DNA of 64,000 nt. Origin: an uncultured Eubacteriales bacterium. GTDB taxonomy: Bacteria > Bacillota > Clostridia > Christensenellales > Aristaeellaceae. The notes beneath the pieces are model-generated. The model was not told where the DNA came from and ran no database searches. It saw nothing but the letters and a program-made list of their open reading frames with translations. How positions within the stretch are numbered: position 1 is the first letter of the stretch; each line of letters starts with the position of its first letter. Location: assembly GCA_902796025.1 (NCBI GenBank), contig CADBNW010000217.1, positions 21,432 to 85,431 on the forward strand, in the 5' to 3' direction. Below are positions 35,612 to 44,677 of this stretch, in pieces. The position numbers and the translations under genes were made by a program.

Positions 35612-36751
35612 CTACGGCATCGTCCACAGAAGGAGCTTTTCGCCGCAGAGCTTCAAAAGGGCTTCGGCGTAGAAGAAATCGGCGTAGAGGATCGGGTATT
35701 CGGGATGCCCGTCGGAGTAGGCGCCGGTGCAGCGGGGGAGCACGGCGGGGATGCTGTCGTCGTACACCGCGCATTTGCTGTCAAGGGCCTTGAGCAGTTC
35801 GATCGCAAAGGTCAGATAGCGCTCGGCGTCCTTGGGGCGCTCATCCTTAAACTGCTCTGAAAGCTCGATAAGACCGCTTGCCGCGATGGCGTTTGCGCAG
35901 TTGTCGATGATGGGGCGCTCCGGGCTCTGGCAAAAATCTACGGGCACGAGACGGTCTTCGGGGGTGTGGGCGATAAAGTAATCCGCGACGCGACTGGCGC
36001 AGGACAAAAACTCCTTCTTTCCGGAGAGGATCGCGCTTAAGGTATAGCCGTAGAGCGCCCAGCTTTGCCCTCTGGACCAGCTGGAGCCCGGCGCGCAGCC
36101 CTGCCCGGCGGGAGTGTCCACCACCTTGCCGCTTTCGGGATCGTAGATCACGATGTGATACACGGAGCCGTCCGGCTTAAAAAAGTTCTTTGCTGCAAAT
36201 TCCGCGTGGCGGATGGCCATCAGTTTAAAACGCGCGTCATTGCTCAAGCGGCTCATCGCGTAAAGCAGGGGCAGATTCATCATCGTGTCGATGATCGACC
36301 AGCCTGCGCGGGATCCGTCGCCGTTGTCGTTCCACGCGCGGATGAAGCCGTTGGGATTGTAGCGCGCGGCCAGCAGATCGCCGGCCAAAGTGAGCCTGCG
36401 AAGGCTGTCCTTGTCGCCTTCAAGGGCGTAGTGCGCGCCGGAGGACAAAAGCCACATGAAGCCCACGTCGTGATGCAGCTTTTCAAATTCTTGAAGCGCC
36501 TTATCAAGCAGCGCTTCGCCACGAAGCGCCTCCTGGCGAAAGAGGAGATTTGGGTTATGCCTGTACAATAGCCACATGAGCCCCGGCCAAAAGCCGTTTG
36601 TCCACCAGTCGATGCCATAGCCCTCCGCCCACTCGCCTTTTTTTACGGTGTAGGGGATGCCGCTTAGCTTTTGTGCCTTGCGGATGGATTCGGGCGCCTT
36701 TTGACAGAGCTTGTCCAGAATGCCTTTTGCCCATTGCATCGTATCGTTCAT
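35612..36751 (-). CDS. Glycoside hydrolase family 88 unsaturated uronyl hydrolase
   Basis: An (alpha/alpha)6-barrel enzyme expected to remove an unsaturated uronic acid from oligosaccharides left by a polysaccharide lyase. Two catalytic aspartates can be placed by similarity to Bacillus UGL: Asp95 in LHHDVGFMW and Asp155 in WSIIDTMMN. GSSWSRGQSWALYGY is also typical. The length is 379 residues with no signal peptide, so it should act in the cytoplasm on imported fragments. GGAGGT precedes the ATG. It follows the larger glycosidase gene by 29 bases in the same direction, and the two probably form one unit. Confidence 0.9.
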   Translation of the reverse strand: MNDTMQWAKGILDKLCQKAPESIRKAQKLSGIPYTVKKGEWAEGYGIDWWTNGFWPGLMWLLYRHNPNLLFRQEALRGEALLDKALQEFEKLHHDVGFMWLLSSGAHYALEGDKDSLRRLTLAGDLLAARYNPNGFIRAWNDNGDGSRAGWSIIDTMMNLPLLYAMSRLSNDARFKLMAIRHAEFAAKNFFKPDGSVYHIVIYDPESGKVVDTPAGQGCAPGSSWSRGQSWALYGYTLSAILSGKKEFLSCASRVADYFIAHTPEDRLVPVDFCQSPERPIIDNCANAIAASGLIELSEQFKDERPKDAERYLTFAIELLKALDSKCAVYDDSIPAVLPRCTGAYSDGHPEYPILYADFFYAEALLKLCGEKLLLWTMP

Positions 36752-36780
36752 TTGTTTTGACCTCCGTTTTAAATTTGCAG

Positions 36781-38919
36781 TCAGGATCTTGGGGTAAGCG
36801 CAAAGCGCTGCGGATGATCAAAGCAATCATTCGTGCTTTGTCCATCCAGCTTTTTTTCACCGTCGATCAGCAGTGTGTAGCCTGCGTTTAAGCCGTCCTC
36901 AGTCTTGGTGCGGAAATGCACGTCGATCCTGTGACCCCGGATCACGACGTTTTGCAGCGAAAAGCGCGTAAGGCCGCTTTTTATGGGATGAAAGCAAAAG
37001 CCCTCCTCCGTGGGCTCAAGGCCGCACAAATGCCGGATGACAAGATCGATATAGAAGGAGTGGTTGTAATCGGCTTCGTCGCTTAAAGCCTCGCCGGTTT
37101 CGGCGTTATAAAACTCCACAAGGCAGGGCTGATCGAGATCGCCCATGCGGAAGTGCTCAAGCGTATACTCATGAAACAGCTTCATGAAGTTTTCGTCAAA
37201 GCGGTGCCCGTGCGCCTTGCTCTGTCTGGCCGCGGCGTCCAGCGCGATGCCGGTGGTGTAGGGCCAGGAGGGGCCGTTCCACATGCAGCCGTCGCGCCCT
37301 TTGAAGAAATCGCCCTTCCAGCCGCCGCAGGGCGAGTACACGGGGCAGTCCGCAGCGGTAGAGGCAAAGCCGGAGCCCCTTGCAAAATAATCGGGGCTAA
37401 AGAGGTAGTCAAGAAGCTTTAAGTGCTCTTCCTGCGTGATGCCGGCCCAGAGGGGATAAACGCTTACAATGTGCTTTACATAGGCGCGCCGGTCGCTTTG
37501 GTGATGCAGGTCGTAAAAGCAGCCGCCTGCGCTGTCCCACATTTTGTTTAGAACATCCCGGCAGATGGCGCTTGCCCGCTGCTCGTATTTTTCCGCGTCC
37601 GGGTCGCCGGCCTCGCGGCACAAGCTGGCAAGGCCCAGACAATTGAGATACATGTAGATGGACGCGTCCACGCGCTTTAAGGGGGTGTAGCCCTCCTGCG
37701 TGCCGCGCACCTTGGCGGGGAAGCATTGATTGGTGAAAAACCAAAAGCCGGGCTGATATTCCTTGCCGGTCAACTGATGCGTATAGCACACCATCAGGCT
37801 GTCGTTTGCGCCCTTGTGGCGCTCAAAGACGCTGTCGCAATCCTTTTTATACGCGGGCAGAAGCTCGCAGATCAGATCGAGGTCGCTGCTTTGCAAATAG
37901 TACTGATACAGGGCCCAGGAGGCGTAATTGGTGTATTCCTTCCCGTTTGCATCCACGGCGCTTACAGAAAACGCGCCCTCCGCGTTTACACTGTCGGTAA
38001 GGGCGCGAAACGCTTCCCTGGACACCTCCGGCTGATTAAGCCAGCGCATGTCCGTCATGGTGAGCGGAGTGGAAAGGGGGTTGAGCCGCGAAAACTCCCA
38101 GCCGGTTTTCTGATAGGGCGTTTTTACCATCGCGTGAGAGCGGCCCTCGTAAAACAGCGCGTGCTGCAAATAGCCAAGGCCGGGCCTGGCCAAACAGGAG
38201 CGCAGAAGATAAATGCGGTACCACCAGCAGCGCTCGATGTAGGGATCGGAGCATTCAAAGGAAGGGGCCTTCTCAAACCAGCGAAGGTATTCGGCGCTGA
38301 GCTCGTCCATCAAAGCATCGGGATCGCTTCTGCGCGCATCCAGCTTTGCAAGGCGAGCGCGAAGCGCAGTGTCCTCGCCCTCAAGGCCGAGAGCTGCGGC
38401 GAGCAAAAAGCGCTTGCGCTGACCGGGCTGAAGGATACAGCGGCCATCCGTAAAAGCTTTATCCAGGCTGAGGCGCATGACGACTCTAAAGCCGTGCAGG
38501 TTTACGGGAAAGACGTAAGCTTCGTTTAGCTGCGTACCCTCAGGCAGCATAAGCTCAAGCGTAAGCGGCACGTCGCCCGTGTTTTCCCAGCTTTGCAGTG
38601 AACAGGCGACGTCGTCCCAACTGATGGTTTTGCGTTCGGAAAAGCGAATGCTGTCATCACAGTACGTTAAAACGCTTTCGTCCGGATACCAGGTGTGCAG
38701 GGCAGAGGATAGGCGCGCCTCTTTGCCCAACACGCGCACGCTGAACAGCAGGGGAAGATTGAGCTTATGAATAAAGTCCAGCCTGCCTGAAAAGCCGGGA
38801 GTGCATTCAAGATAATCCGCCCACAGTCTTGCGCCGGTAGGACCGAGCGACTGCATGCCCGGATGCTTTCGGAAGGAACGGTTTCGGGTCTTTAAAAGCT
38901 GCTTTGCGCGTGCGCTCAT
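36781..38919 (-). CDS. Six-hairpin (MGH1-like/GH63-clan) glycosidase
   Basis: A 712-residue protein with an N-terminal beta-sandwich-like part (to about residue 200) and a C-terminal (alpha/alpha)6 catalytic part. The latter has GWEFSRLNPLS, then WALYQYYLQSSDLDLICELLP, DASIYMYLNCLGLA, and WNGPSWPYTTGIALDA, the motif typical of MGH1-like and GH63-type glycosidases. YNHSFYIDLVIRHLCGLEP closes the barrel, followed by a small beta domain. No signal peptide is seen. The substrate is unknown; pairing with GH88 suggests a uronate-containing glycan. GGGAGG lies seven bases before the ATG. Confidence 0.78.
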   Translation of the reverse strand: MSARAKQLLKTRNRSFRKHPGMQSLGPTGARLWADYLECTPGFSGRLDFIHKLNLPLLFSVRVLGKEARLSSALHTWYPDESVLTYCDDSIRFSERKTISWDDVACSLQSWENTGDVPLTLELMLPEGTQLNEAYVFPVNLHGFRVVMRLSLDKAFTDGRCILQPGQRKRFLLAAALGLEGEDTALRARLAKLDARRSDPDALMDELSAEYLRWFEKAPSFECSDPYIERCWWYRIYLLRSCLARPGLGYLQHALFYEGRSHAMVKTPYQKTGWEFSRLNPLSTPLTMTDMRWLNQPEVSREAFRALTDSVNAEGAFSVSAVDANGKEYTNYASWALYQYYLQSSDLDLICELLPAYKKDCDSVFERHKGANDSLMVCYTHQLTGKEYQPGFWFFTNQCFPAKVRGTQEGYTPLKRVDASIYMYLNCLGLASLCREAGDPDAEKYEQRASAICRDVLNKMWDSAGGCFYDLHHQSDRRAYVKHIVSVYPLWAGITQEEHLKLLDYLFSPDYFARGSGFASTAADCPVYSPCGGWKGDFFKGRDGCMWNGPSWPYTTGIALDAAARQSKAHGHRFDENFMKLFHEYTLEHFRMGDLDQPCLVEFYNAETGEALSDEADYNHSFYIDLVIRHLCGLEPTEEGFCFHPIKSGLTRFSLQNVVIRGHRIDVHFRTKTEDGLNAGYTLLIDGEKKLDGQSTNDCFDHPQRFALTPRS

Positions 38920-38946
38920 AGGAAGACCTCCCTTAAAGCGAAAAAT

Positions 38947-39684
38947 TCAGGAGCGCCCCGGTTTAGCACCGCTGTTCAACTGCCGCATCAGTTCGTCCAT
39001 TTCGGTGGGCGTGAGGTTTCGCCACTGGCCGAGCTTTAGATTTCCTAGGCGCAGGTGCATGATGCGAACGCGCCGAAGCGCCCGCACGTTATAGCCCAGC
39101 GCCTCGCACATGCGGCGGATCTGCCGGTTGAGGCCCTGGGTGAGGATGATCGTAAACGTGCGCTCGCCCGTTTTTTTAAGCTTGCAGGGCAGGGTCACGG
39201 TGTCGAGGATCCTGACGCCGTCCTCCATCTGACGAATGAATTCCGGGGTGATGGGCTTATCCACCCGCACATCGTATTCCTTTTCGTGGTGCTCGCTGGC
39301 GCGCAGGATGCGGTTTACGATGTCGCCGTCGTTGGTCAGCAAAAGCAGACCCTCGCTGTCCTTGTCGAGGCGCCCTACGGGATAGATGCGGTCGTCGTGA
39401 TCCACAAAATCGACCACGTTGTCCGGCTCGTTATGGTCGGCTGTGCAGACGATGCCAACGGGCTTGTTTAGCATGATGTAGCGGCGCTTGATTTTGCTGC
39501 GCACCGGCTCGCCCTCGATCGTCACCTTCATGCCCGGGGTCACGCGGTCGCCCAGTGTCGCGCGATGTCCGTCGATCAGCACGCGGCCTTCCTGGATCCA
39601 CCTGTCCGCCTCGCGCCTTGAGCAGCGCCCCGCGTCTGCAAGGTATTTGTTGATTCTTACGCCCAGTTTTTCGTCGTAGCTCAT
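38947..39684 (-). CDS. rRNA pseudouridine synthase, RsuA/RluB family
   Basis: A 245-residue enzyme with an N-terminal S4 domain (RINKYLADAGRCSRREADRWI) and the RsuA/RluB catalytic domain: PVGRLDKDSEGLLLLTNDG with the catalytic aspartate, and QGLNRQIRRMCEALGYNVRALRRVRI. It probably modifies 23S or 16S rRNA; RluB, RluF and RsuA cannot be separated by eye. An AGGCGGTGA site precedes the ATG. The two glycosidase genes lie downstream on the same strand after 27 bases and could be read from the same promoter. Confidence 0.93.
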   Translation of the reverse strand: MSYDEKLGVRINKYLADAGRCSRREADRWIQEGRVLIDGHRATLGDRVTPGMKVTIEGEPVRSKIKRRYIMLNKPVGIVCTADHNEPDNVVDFVDHDDRIYPVGRLDKDSEGLLLLTNDGDIVNRILRASEHHEKEYDVRVDKPITPEFIRQMEDGVRILDTVTLPCKLKKTGERTFTIILTQGLNRQIRRMCEALGYNVRALRRVRIMHLRLGNLKLGQWRNLTPTEMDELMRQLNSGAKPGRS

Positions 39685-39720
39685 ATGTCACCGCCTGTGT
39701 TTGCTGGTATTCTTATCATT

Positions 39721-39749
39721 ATTATACCAAAAGCCGGATGGATTTTAAA
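39721..39749 (-). promoter_or_regulatory. Promoter for the rRNA pseudouridine synthase gene
   Basis: On the minus strand, TTTAAA (39744-39749) and TATAAT (39721-39726) are 17 bases apart, 37 bases upstream of the start codon. Confidence 0.65.
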
Positions 39750-39801
39750 GGGGGCAACGTAAAAGACCAATGTAAAGGATTTTTGATTGGCTGGTTTAGT
39801 G

Positions 39802-39830
39802 TTGAATTGCGATGATCCAGGTGGTATAAT
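39802..39830 (+). promoter_or_regulatory. Promoter for the DUF4342 gene and cysS
   Basis: TTGAAT (39802-39807) and a perfect TATAAT (39825-39830) are spaced by 17 bases and are followed by a GGAGGGG site before the ATG at 39852. It is divergent from the preceding promoter. Confidence 0.8.
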
Positions 39831-39851
39831 CATAGTGGAGGGGAGTAAACC

Positions 39852-40358
39852 GTGACAAGACTTGAAATGGTGGAAAAGCTGCGCGAAAAGACCGGCATCA
39901 GCTACGACGCGGCCAGGGAGGCGCTGGAGCAAAACAACTGGGATCTGATCGACACGATCATCGTGCTGGACAAGCAGGGGCGGGTCGTTGAGGACGCAGG
40001 CGCTCCAAGAGCGGAGGAAGAACCAAAGCCCGTCCGGATGATCGACGCGACCAAGGCCGGAGCGAAGCTGAAAAACGCCCTTAGGTGGGTGCTTGGCATC
40101 ATCAAAAAGGGCGAGGCGATCCGCATCAGCATCCTGCGCGGCGAGGAGGAGCTTGGCAGCCTCTCCGTTACGGCTGTGATCTTGCTGTTTCTTGTAAAAT
40201 GGTATATCCCTTTAGGACTATGGATCATAAGCCTGTTTTTTGGCTTTAAATACCGCTTTGGCGGCCTGGCCGCGGCGGGCAAGCTGCTGGATTCGCTAAG
40301 CGACAGGGCCGGCGAAAAGGCAGAGGAGATCAAAACAAAATTCAGTGAGGATAAATAA
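39852..40358 (+). CDS. UBA-like + DUF4342 membrane-associated protein
   Basis: A 168-residue protein. The first 45 residues (MVEKLREKTGISYDAAREAL, then NNWDLIDTIIVL) form a three-helix UBA/EF-Ts N-terminal-type fold. After a charged linker comes a DUF4342 domain (GEAIRISILRGEEELGSLSVT) with a hydrophobic segment (about residues 107-133) that probably enters the membrane. No function is known for the family. cysS starts directly after its stop codon, so the two should be co-expressed. It has its own strong promoter. Confidence 0.8.
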   Translation: MTRLEMVEKLREKTGISYDAAREALEQNNWDLIDTIIVLDKQGRVVEDAGAPRAEEEPKPVRMIDATKAGAKLKNALRWVLGIIKKGEAIRISILRGEEELGSLSVTAVILLFLVKWYIPLGLWIISLFFGFKYRFGGLAAAGKLLDSLSDRAGEKAEEIKTKFSEDK

Positions 40359-41762
40359 ATGAAAATCTACAATACCATGACCCGCCAGAAGGAAGAATTC
40401 GTGCCCCTCGTACCCGGCAAGGTGGGCATTTACGCCTGCGGCCCCACGGTGTACAATTTCTTCCACATCGGCAATGCGCGCCCGTTCATCGTGTTTGACG
40501 TGCTGCGCAGATATTTCAGGCACCTTGGCTATCAGGTGACCTTTGTACAGAATTTTACGGACATCGACGATAAGATGATCCGCCGCGCTTGGGAAGAGAA
40601 CACCACGGTGCCCGAGATCGCTGAAAAATACATTGCGGAATACTTTACCGACGCCGAGGGCCTTGGTATCGAGCGGGCGGATGTGCATCCCAGAGCCACC
40701 AAGCACATAGGCGAAATCATCGCCATGATCAAAAAGCTGGAGCAAAAGGGCTACGCCTACAGAACGGACAACGGCGACGTATACTTTAACACGCAGGCCT
40801 TTTCCGGCTATGGAAAGCTCTCCGGCCAGAACCTTGAGGACAGGGAGGCCGGCGCGCGCATCGAGGTGGACGACATAAAGAAAAATCCCATGGACTTTGC
40901 CCTGTGGAAGGCGCAAAAGCCCGGAGAGCCTGCGTGGAACAGCCCCTGGGGCATGGGCCGTCCCGGCTGGCACATCGAATGCTCGGCCATGAGCACCAAA
41001 TACCTTGGCGAAACCTTTGACATCCACTGCGGCGGCGTGGATCTGATCTTCCCGCATCACGAAAACGAGATCGCTCAGAGCGAATGCGCAACCGGCAAGC
41101 CCTTTGCGCGCTATTGGATGCACAACGGCCACATAAACGTGGACAACCGCAAAATGAGCAAAAGCCTTGGAAATTTCCTGCTGGTGCGCGACATTTCCAG
41201 GGAATTTGACCTTGAGGTCGTGCGCATGTTCATGCTGTCTGCGCACTACAGAAGCCCCATCAACTATTCGCACGATTTGCTGGTGCAGGCGCAAAGCTCG
41301 CTGGAGCGCATGTACACGGCGCGAAACAACGCAGCCTTTGCGCGGGAGCACGCAGCGGACAAGCCCATGAGCGAAGCGGAGAAAGCCTTTCAGGAGCGCT
41401 CCAAGGCCGCCATGCAGGCCTTTGACGACGCGATGGGGGATGACCTCAATACCGCGGACGCGATCGGCGTGATTTTTGACTATATCCGCGACATGAACAC
41501 CGTGCTGCAGGACGCAAACGATCCCTCCCGCGCGGCGTTCGACACCGCCCTTGATACCCTCGGCTGCATGACGGAGGTGCTGGGCCTTCTGCGCAAGGAG
41601 GCGGACACCGTGCCCGCTGAGATCAAGCAGCTGGTAAACGAGCGCGCGCAGGCAAAGAAGGACAAAAACTTTGCAAGAGCAGACGAGATCCGCCAGCAGG
41701 TGCTTTCGATGGGCTACGTGATCGAGGATACGCCAAAGGGCGCAAAGGTGAAAAAAGCATAA
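40359..41762 (+). CDS. cysS: Cysteinyl-tRNA synthetase
   Basis: A class Ia synthetase for tRNA-Cys. The zinc ligand Cys27 opens ACGPTVYN, the HIGN motif is at residues 36-39, and KMSKS is intact in DNRKMSKSLGNF. GWHIECSAMS and the DIHCGGVDLIFPHHENEIAQ zinc-binding region are present. At 467 residues it is full length. Its ATG directly abuts the stop of the DUF4342 gene. Confidence 0.97.
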   Translation: MKIYNTMTRQKEEFVPLVPGKVGIYACGPTVYNFFHIGNARPFIVFDVLRRYFRHLGYQVTFVQNFTDIDDKMIRRAWEENTTVPEIAEKYIAEYFTDAEGLGIERADVHPRATKHIGEIIAMIKKLEQKGYAYRTDNGDVYFNTQAFSGYGKLSGQNLEDREAGARIEVDDIKKNPMDFALWKAQKPGEPAWNSPWGMGRPGWHIECSAMSTKYLGETFDIHCGGVDLIFPHHENEIAQSECATGKPFARYWMHNGHINVDNRKMSKSLGNFLLVRDISREFDLEVVRMFMLSAHYRSPINYSHDLLVQAQSSLERMYTARNNAAFAREHAADKPMSEAEKAFQERSKAAMQAFDDAMGDDLNTADAIGVIFDYIRDMNTVLQDANDPSRAAFDTALDTLGCMTEVLGLLRKEADTVPAEIKQLVNERAQAKKDKNFARADEIRQQVLSMGYVIEDTPKGAKVKKA

Positions 41763-41786
41763 TTTTTGTGCAACAGTAAAAGCGCT

Positions 41787-41828
41787 GCATCTGGCGGCCT
41801 TGCCTGGTAGGCGAAGCTTGCCAGATGC
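41787..41828 (+). repeat. Long imperfect hairpin between cysS and the URO-D-like gene
   Basis: GCATCTGGC (41787-41795) and GCCAGATGC (41820-41828) are perfectly complementary, and the 24-base interior contains a second small stem, GCCT/AGGC. No T run follows, so it is not a typical terminator. It sits 30 bases before the start of the next gene. Confidence 0.65.
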
Positions 41829-41857
41829 TGAATATTATTTGCAGCTGGAGTGACGAC

Positions 41858-42811
41858 ATGAACGATTACATGAGGGCGATCACCTATAACCATCCCGAAA
41901 CCATTCCGGTACACGTGAGCCTGCTGCCCGCGACCTGGCGAAAATACGGGAAAGAGCTGCAAAGGCTCTGCTTGAGACATCCGGCGCTTTTCAAGAACAT
42001 TCAGCCGACAGATGAGGTAAAGTACTATACGCCGCCCTCCTACCACGAGGGCAAGTTTACGGACGCCTGGGGCTGCGTGTGGGAAAACATAAAGGAAGGC
42101 TACGAATCCATCGTGACAGGGCACCCGCTGAAGAACCGCGAGGACGTGCGGACGCTGAAGGCCCCGAAGGAAGACATCGGCCTTCCGCACGGCTTTATGT
42201 ATCTGCGCCTGCTCGACCTTCGCGGCTTTGAGGAAATGATGATCGATTTTGCAGAGGAGCCGGAGGAACTGCAAATGCTGATCGACATCGTGCGGGATTA
42301 CAACATTCGCCAGACGCGCCTGTTTTTACAGAACAACCCGGACGCGGAGATGGTGGTCTTTGGCGACGACAACGGCATGCAAAAGAGTCTTGCGATCTCG
42401 CCCCGCAAGTGGCGCAAATACATAAAGCCGGCCTATCAGGCGATCTACGGCGTGGTGCACGACGCGGGAAAGCTTGTGTACATGCATACCGACGGCTGCA
42501 TCTGGGAGGTCATACCGGACTTAAAGGAAACCGGCGTGAATTGCCTGAATCCCCAGATCCGCGCAAACGGTCTAAGCCACCTTGTGGATACCTGCAAGGG
42601 CAAAATATGCATCGATCTTGACCTGGACAGACAGATGTTCCCCTTCGCTACGCCTGCACAGCTGAGGGAGCATATATATGAGTGTGCGCGCGCCATGTAC
42701 CTGCCGGAGGGCGGCCTTATGCTGGCGGCAGAGTGCGCGGCGGACGTGCCGCTTGAAAACATCGAAGCGATCTGCGAGACCCTGGAAGAGGTGAGCACCT
42801 ACAGGGGGTAG
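41858..42811 (+). CDS. URO-D superfamily protein (uroporphyrinogen decarboxylase-like)
   Basis: A 317-residue TIM-barrel protein of the uroporphyrinogen decarboxylase/corrinoid methyltransferase superfamily. MHTDGCIWEVIPDLKETGVNCLNPQIR is the typical strand-helix segment of the superfamily. It lacks the N-terminal substrate motifs of true HemE, and no heme or methylotrophy gene is nearby. Such proteins often occur in carbohydrate loci of gut bacteria; the reaction is unknown. The start at 41858 has TGGAG seven bases upstream, better than the ATG at 41825 inside the hairpin. A DUF5060-type glycosidase follows. Confidence 0.75.
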   Translation: MNDYMRAITYNHPETIPVHVSLLPATWRKYGKELQRLCLRHPALFKNIQPTDEVKYYTPPSYHEGKFTDAWGCVWENIKEGYESIVTGHPLKNREDVRTLKAPKEDIGLPHGFMYLRLLDLRGFEEMMIDFAEEPEELQMLIDIVRDYNIRQTRLFLQNNPDAEMVVFGDDNGMQKSLAISPRKWRKYIKPAYQAIYGVVHDAGKLVYMHTDGCIWEVIPDLKETGVNCLNPQIRANGLSHLVDTCKGKICIDLDLDRQMFPFATPAQLREHIYECARAMYLPEGGLMLAAECAADVPLENIEAICETLEEVSTYRG

Positions 42812-42832
42812 CGACAGGACAGGAGGCGACGG

Positions 42833-44512
42833 ATGAGAAGCGTAGCAAAATGGGAGATCTTTGAAGAAAGCTTTCAGCTGAAGGAAAAGCTGGACAATCC
42901 CTTTGTGGAGGTGGATTTAAGCGCCCGGTTTTACACAGAGGGCGCTGCCTACACGGTGGATGGGTTTTACGACGGCGAGGACGTGTGGAGGATACGCTTT
43001 TCGCCGATGCACGAGGGTGTGTGGCGCTATGTGACGCGCTCCAATAAGCCCGCATTGAACGGACTGACGGGAGAATTTACCTGCACAAAGGCGATTTCGC
43101 GCGGCCCGCTCGTGCTCAATCCCCAGTTTCCAAACTGGTTTTTCCGGGAGGACGGCGAGGCGCAGCTGATCGTTAACGACGGCTGGTTTCCGCACACGGC
43201 AAACGGTCACGAGCTGCCCTTTGAAGATCTTGAGTTTCAGCAGCCCTCCGGCAGCGACTTTAACCGCTTTTTTGATATCCTGGCCGACCACGGCGTGAAC
43301 ATGGTGGTGGGCATGAGCGAGCTCTACGCGCGGCAAAGCAGCATCACGGACACGAGCTTTGTGTGGCCCTGGCGTATCGTGGACGCGGAAAAGAACCTGA
43401 TCGACAAGGAACGCTTCAACCTTGAATTTTATCGCCGCTGGGAGGACAACCTGGCCCATGCGGCAAAGAGAGATCTGTTTTACGCATTCGAGCTGCTCTA
43501 CGACAACAGCCTGATCCGCCCGCGCGAATGGAACAACCATCCCTATAACGAGAAAAACGGCGGCTGGCTGACCAGCGATCCGGGCACGGATGTCTGCTGG
43601 CGCAATCTGTTTGACGTAAACAACGAGCAGTCCAAAAAGTATCTTGGCAGGTACATCCGCTACACCATGGCGCGCCTTGCGTGCTATCGCTCCGTTTTGT
43701 GGGAGGTGGGCGCGGAGAACGCAAACCTCGCGGTGCTGCCGGAGCGCATGCTGCCAAAGGCACTGATGCCTGTGGAGCGGGTGGCCGAATGGTATCGCTA
43801 CTGGGCGCGCTATATCGAATTGCACGATCCTTACGGAAGGCTGCGCACCTTTGGCGACACCACGTATCATCCGCTCATGGTGACGGCGCACGGAAACGAT
43901 TTCGTGCTTACGCAGGATCCGCGAAACTATCCCAGAAATCCCCTGGCTTACTATACCGCCATGCGCGATTACGGCTCGCTGTACTGGCAGTTCTGCCGCC
44001 CGATGGTGATCGGAGAAATGACCTCCTCCAACAATGGCAATTACGAGCGCGAGCGCCGCATGTACTGGATAGGCATGACCTCCGGCTACATCATGGGGCG
44101 CAGCGACCGGCACTTTGCGCCGATGTGCGAAGACGGCCTGATGGAGTCTAAGAAGTTTGACATCGAGGGCATCCCAGTCATATACGAGTATTTGCGCATA
44201 CTGCGAGAGTATGTGGAAAAGAACGTGCGCTTTTGGCGCATGCGTCCCGCAAACGAGCTGGTGGAGAGCAAAGGGCTTACCTGCACGCTGGCGGCGGAGG
44301 ATGAGGAATACCTGATCTACTTTGTAAACGGCGGCAGCGTGGAGCTGAACGTGCCAAAGGGCAGGTATCGCCTACTGGACCCAAGAAACGGAAAGATCGT
44401 GCAGGAGGGCTGCTGCGAAGAAGGCGCGTTCAAGTTTGACGCACCCGCTTCGGACAACGAAAACGATACCGACTGGGTGCTGCACATAAAGGCAGAGGGA
44501 TTTGACTGTTAG
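42833..44512 (+). CDS. DUF5060-containing glycoside hydrolase (DUF4038/apiosidase-like TIM barrel)
   Basis: A 559-residue cytoplasmic protein. The N-terminal beta-sandwich (about residues 1-85: WEIFEESFQLKEK, NPFVEVDLSARF, VDGFYDGEDVWRIRF) is a DUF5060 domain. A TIM barrel follows, with NGWF-like NDGWFPHTANG, RFFDILADHGVNMVVG, and YRSVLWEVGAENAN, in which the glutamate may be the acid/base. A small C-terminal beta domain ends it (YFVNGGSVELNVPKGRYRLLDPRNG). This layout is shared with putative collagen-binding or apiosidase-like glycosidases. The substrate is unknown. AGGAGG precedes the ATG. Confidence 0.8.
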   Translation: MRSVAKWEIFEESFQLKEKLDNPFVEVDLSARFYTEGAAYTVDGFYDGEDVWRIRFSPMHEGVWRYVTRSNKPALNGLTGEFTCTKAISRGPLVLNPQFPNWFFREDGEAQLIVNDGWFPHTANGHELPFEDLEFQQPSGSDFNRFFDILADHGVNMVVGMSELYARQSSITDTSFVWPWRIVDAEKNLIDKERFNLEFYRRWEDNLAHAAKRDLFYAFELLYDNSLIRPREWNNHPYNEKNGGWLTSDPGTDVCWRNLFDVNNEQSKKYLGRYIRYTMARLACYRSVLWEVGAENANLAVLPERMLPKALMPVERVAEWYRYWARYIELHDPYGRLRTFGDTTYHPLMVTAHGNDFVLTQDPRNYPRNPLAYYTAMRDYGSLYWQFCRPMVIGEMTSSNNGNYERERRMYWIGMTSGYIMGRSDRHFAPMCEDGLMESKKFDIEGIPVIYEYLRILREYVEKNVRFWRMRPANELVESKGLTCTLAAEDEEYLIYFVNGGSVELNVPKGRYRLLDPRNGKIVQEGCCEEGAFKFDAPASDNENDTDWVLHIKAEGFDC

Positions 44513-44565
44513 ACGTATAATGGCAGAAGAGATCAGCAGGAGCTGACTTGCGCTGCCTTAGAAGC

Positions 44566-44610
44566 AAAAGGCGTATCGGACTTGTAACGGAAAGGCCGAT
44601 GCGCTTTTTT
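44566..44610. terminator. Terminator between the glycosidase and MATE genes
   Basis: AAAAGGCGTATCGG (44566-44579) pairs, with one bulge and a wobble, with CCGATGCGCTTTTTT (44596-44610) across a 16-base loop. It lies between convergent genes and has T tracts suitable for both directions. Confidence 0.75.
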
Positions 44611-44677
44611 CTGTTTGGCAAGACAAGGGATGGTTTTGCGTTTTCGGAGCGGACGACAGAAAGACATTTTTCCGCGG

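Noticed and set aside
44515-44520. TATAAT just after the DUF5060 glycosidase stop
   Set aside because: No -35 element at proper distance and no downstream + strand gene before the convergent MATE gene.
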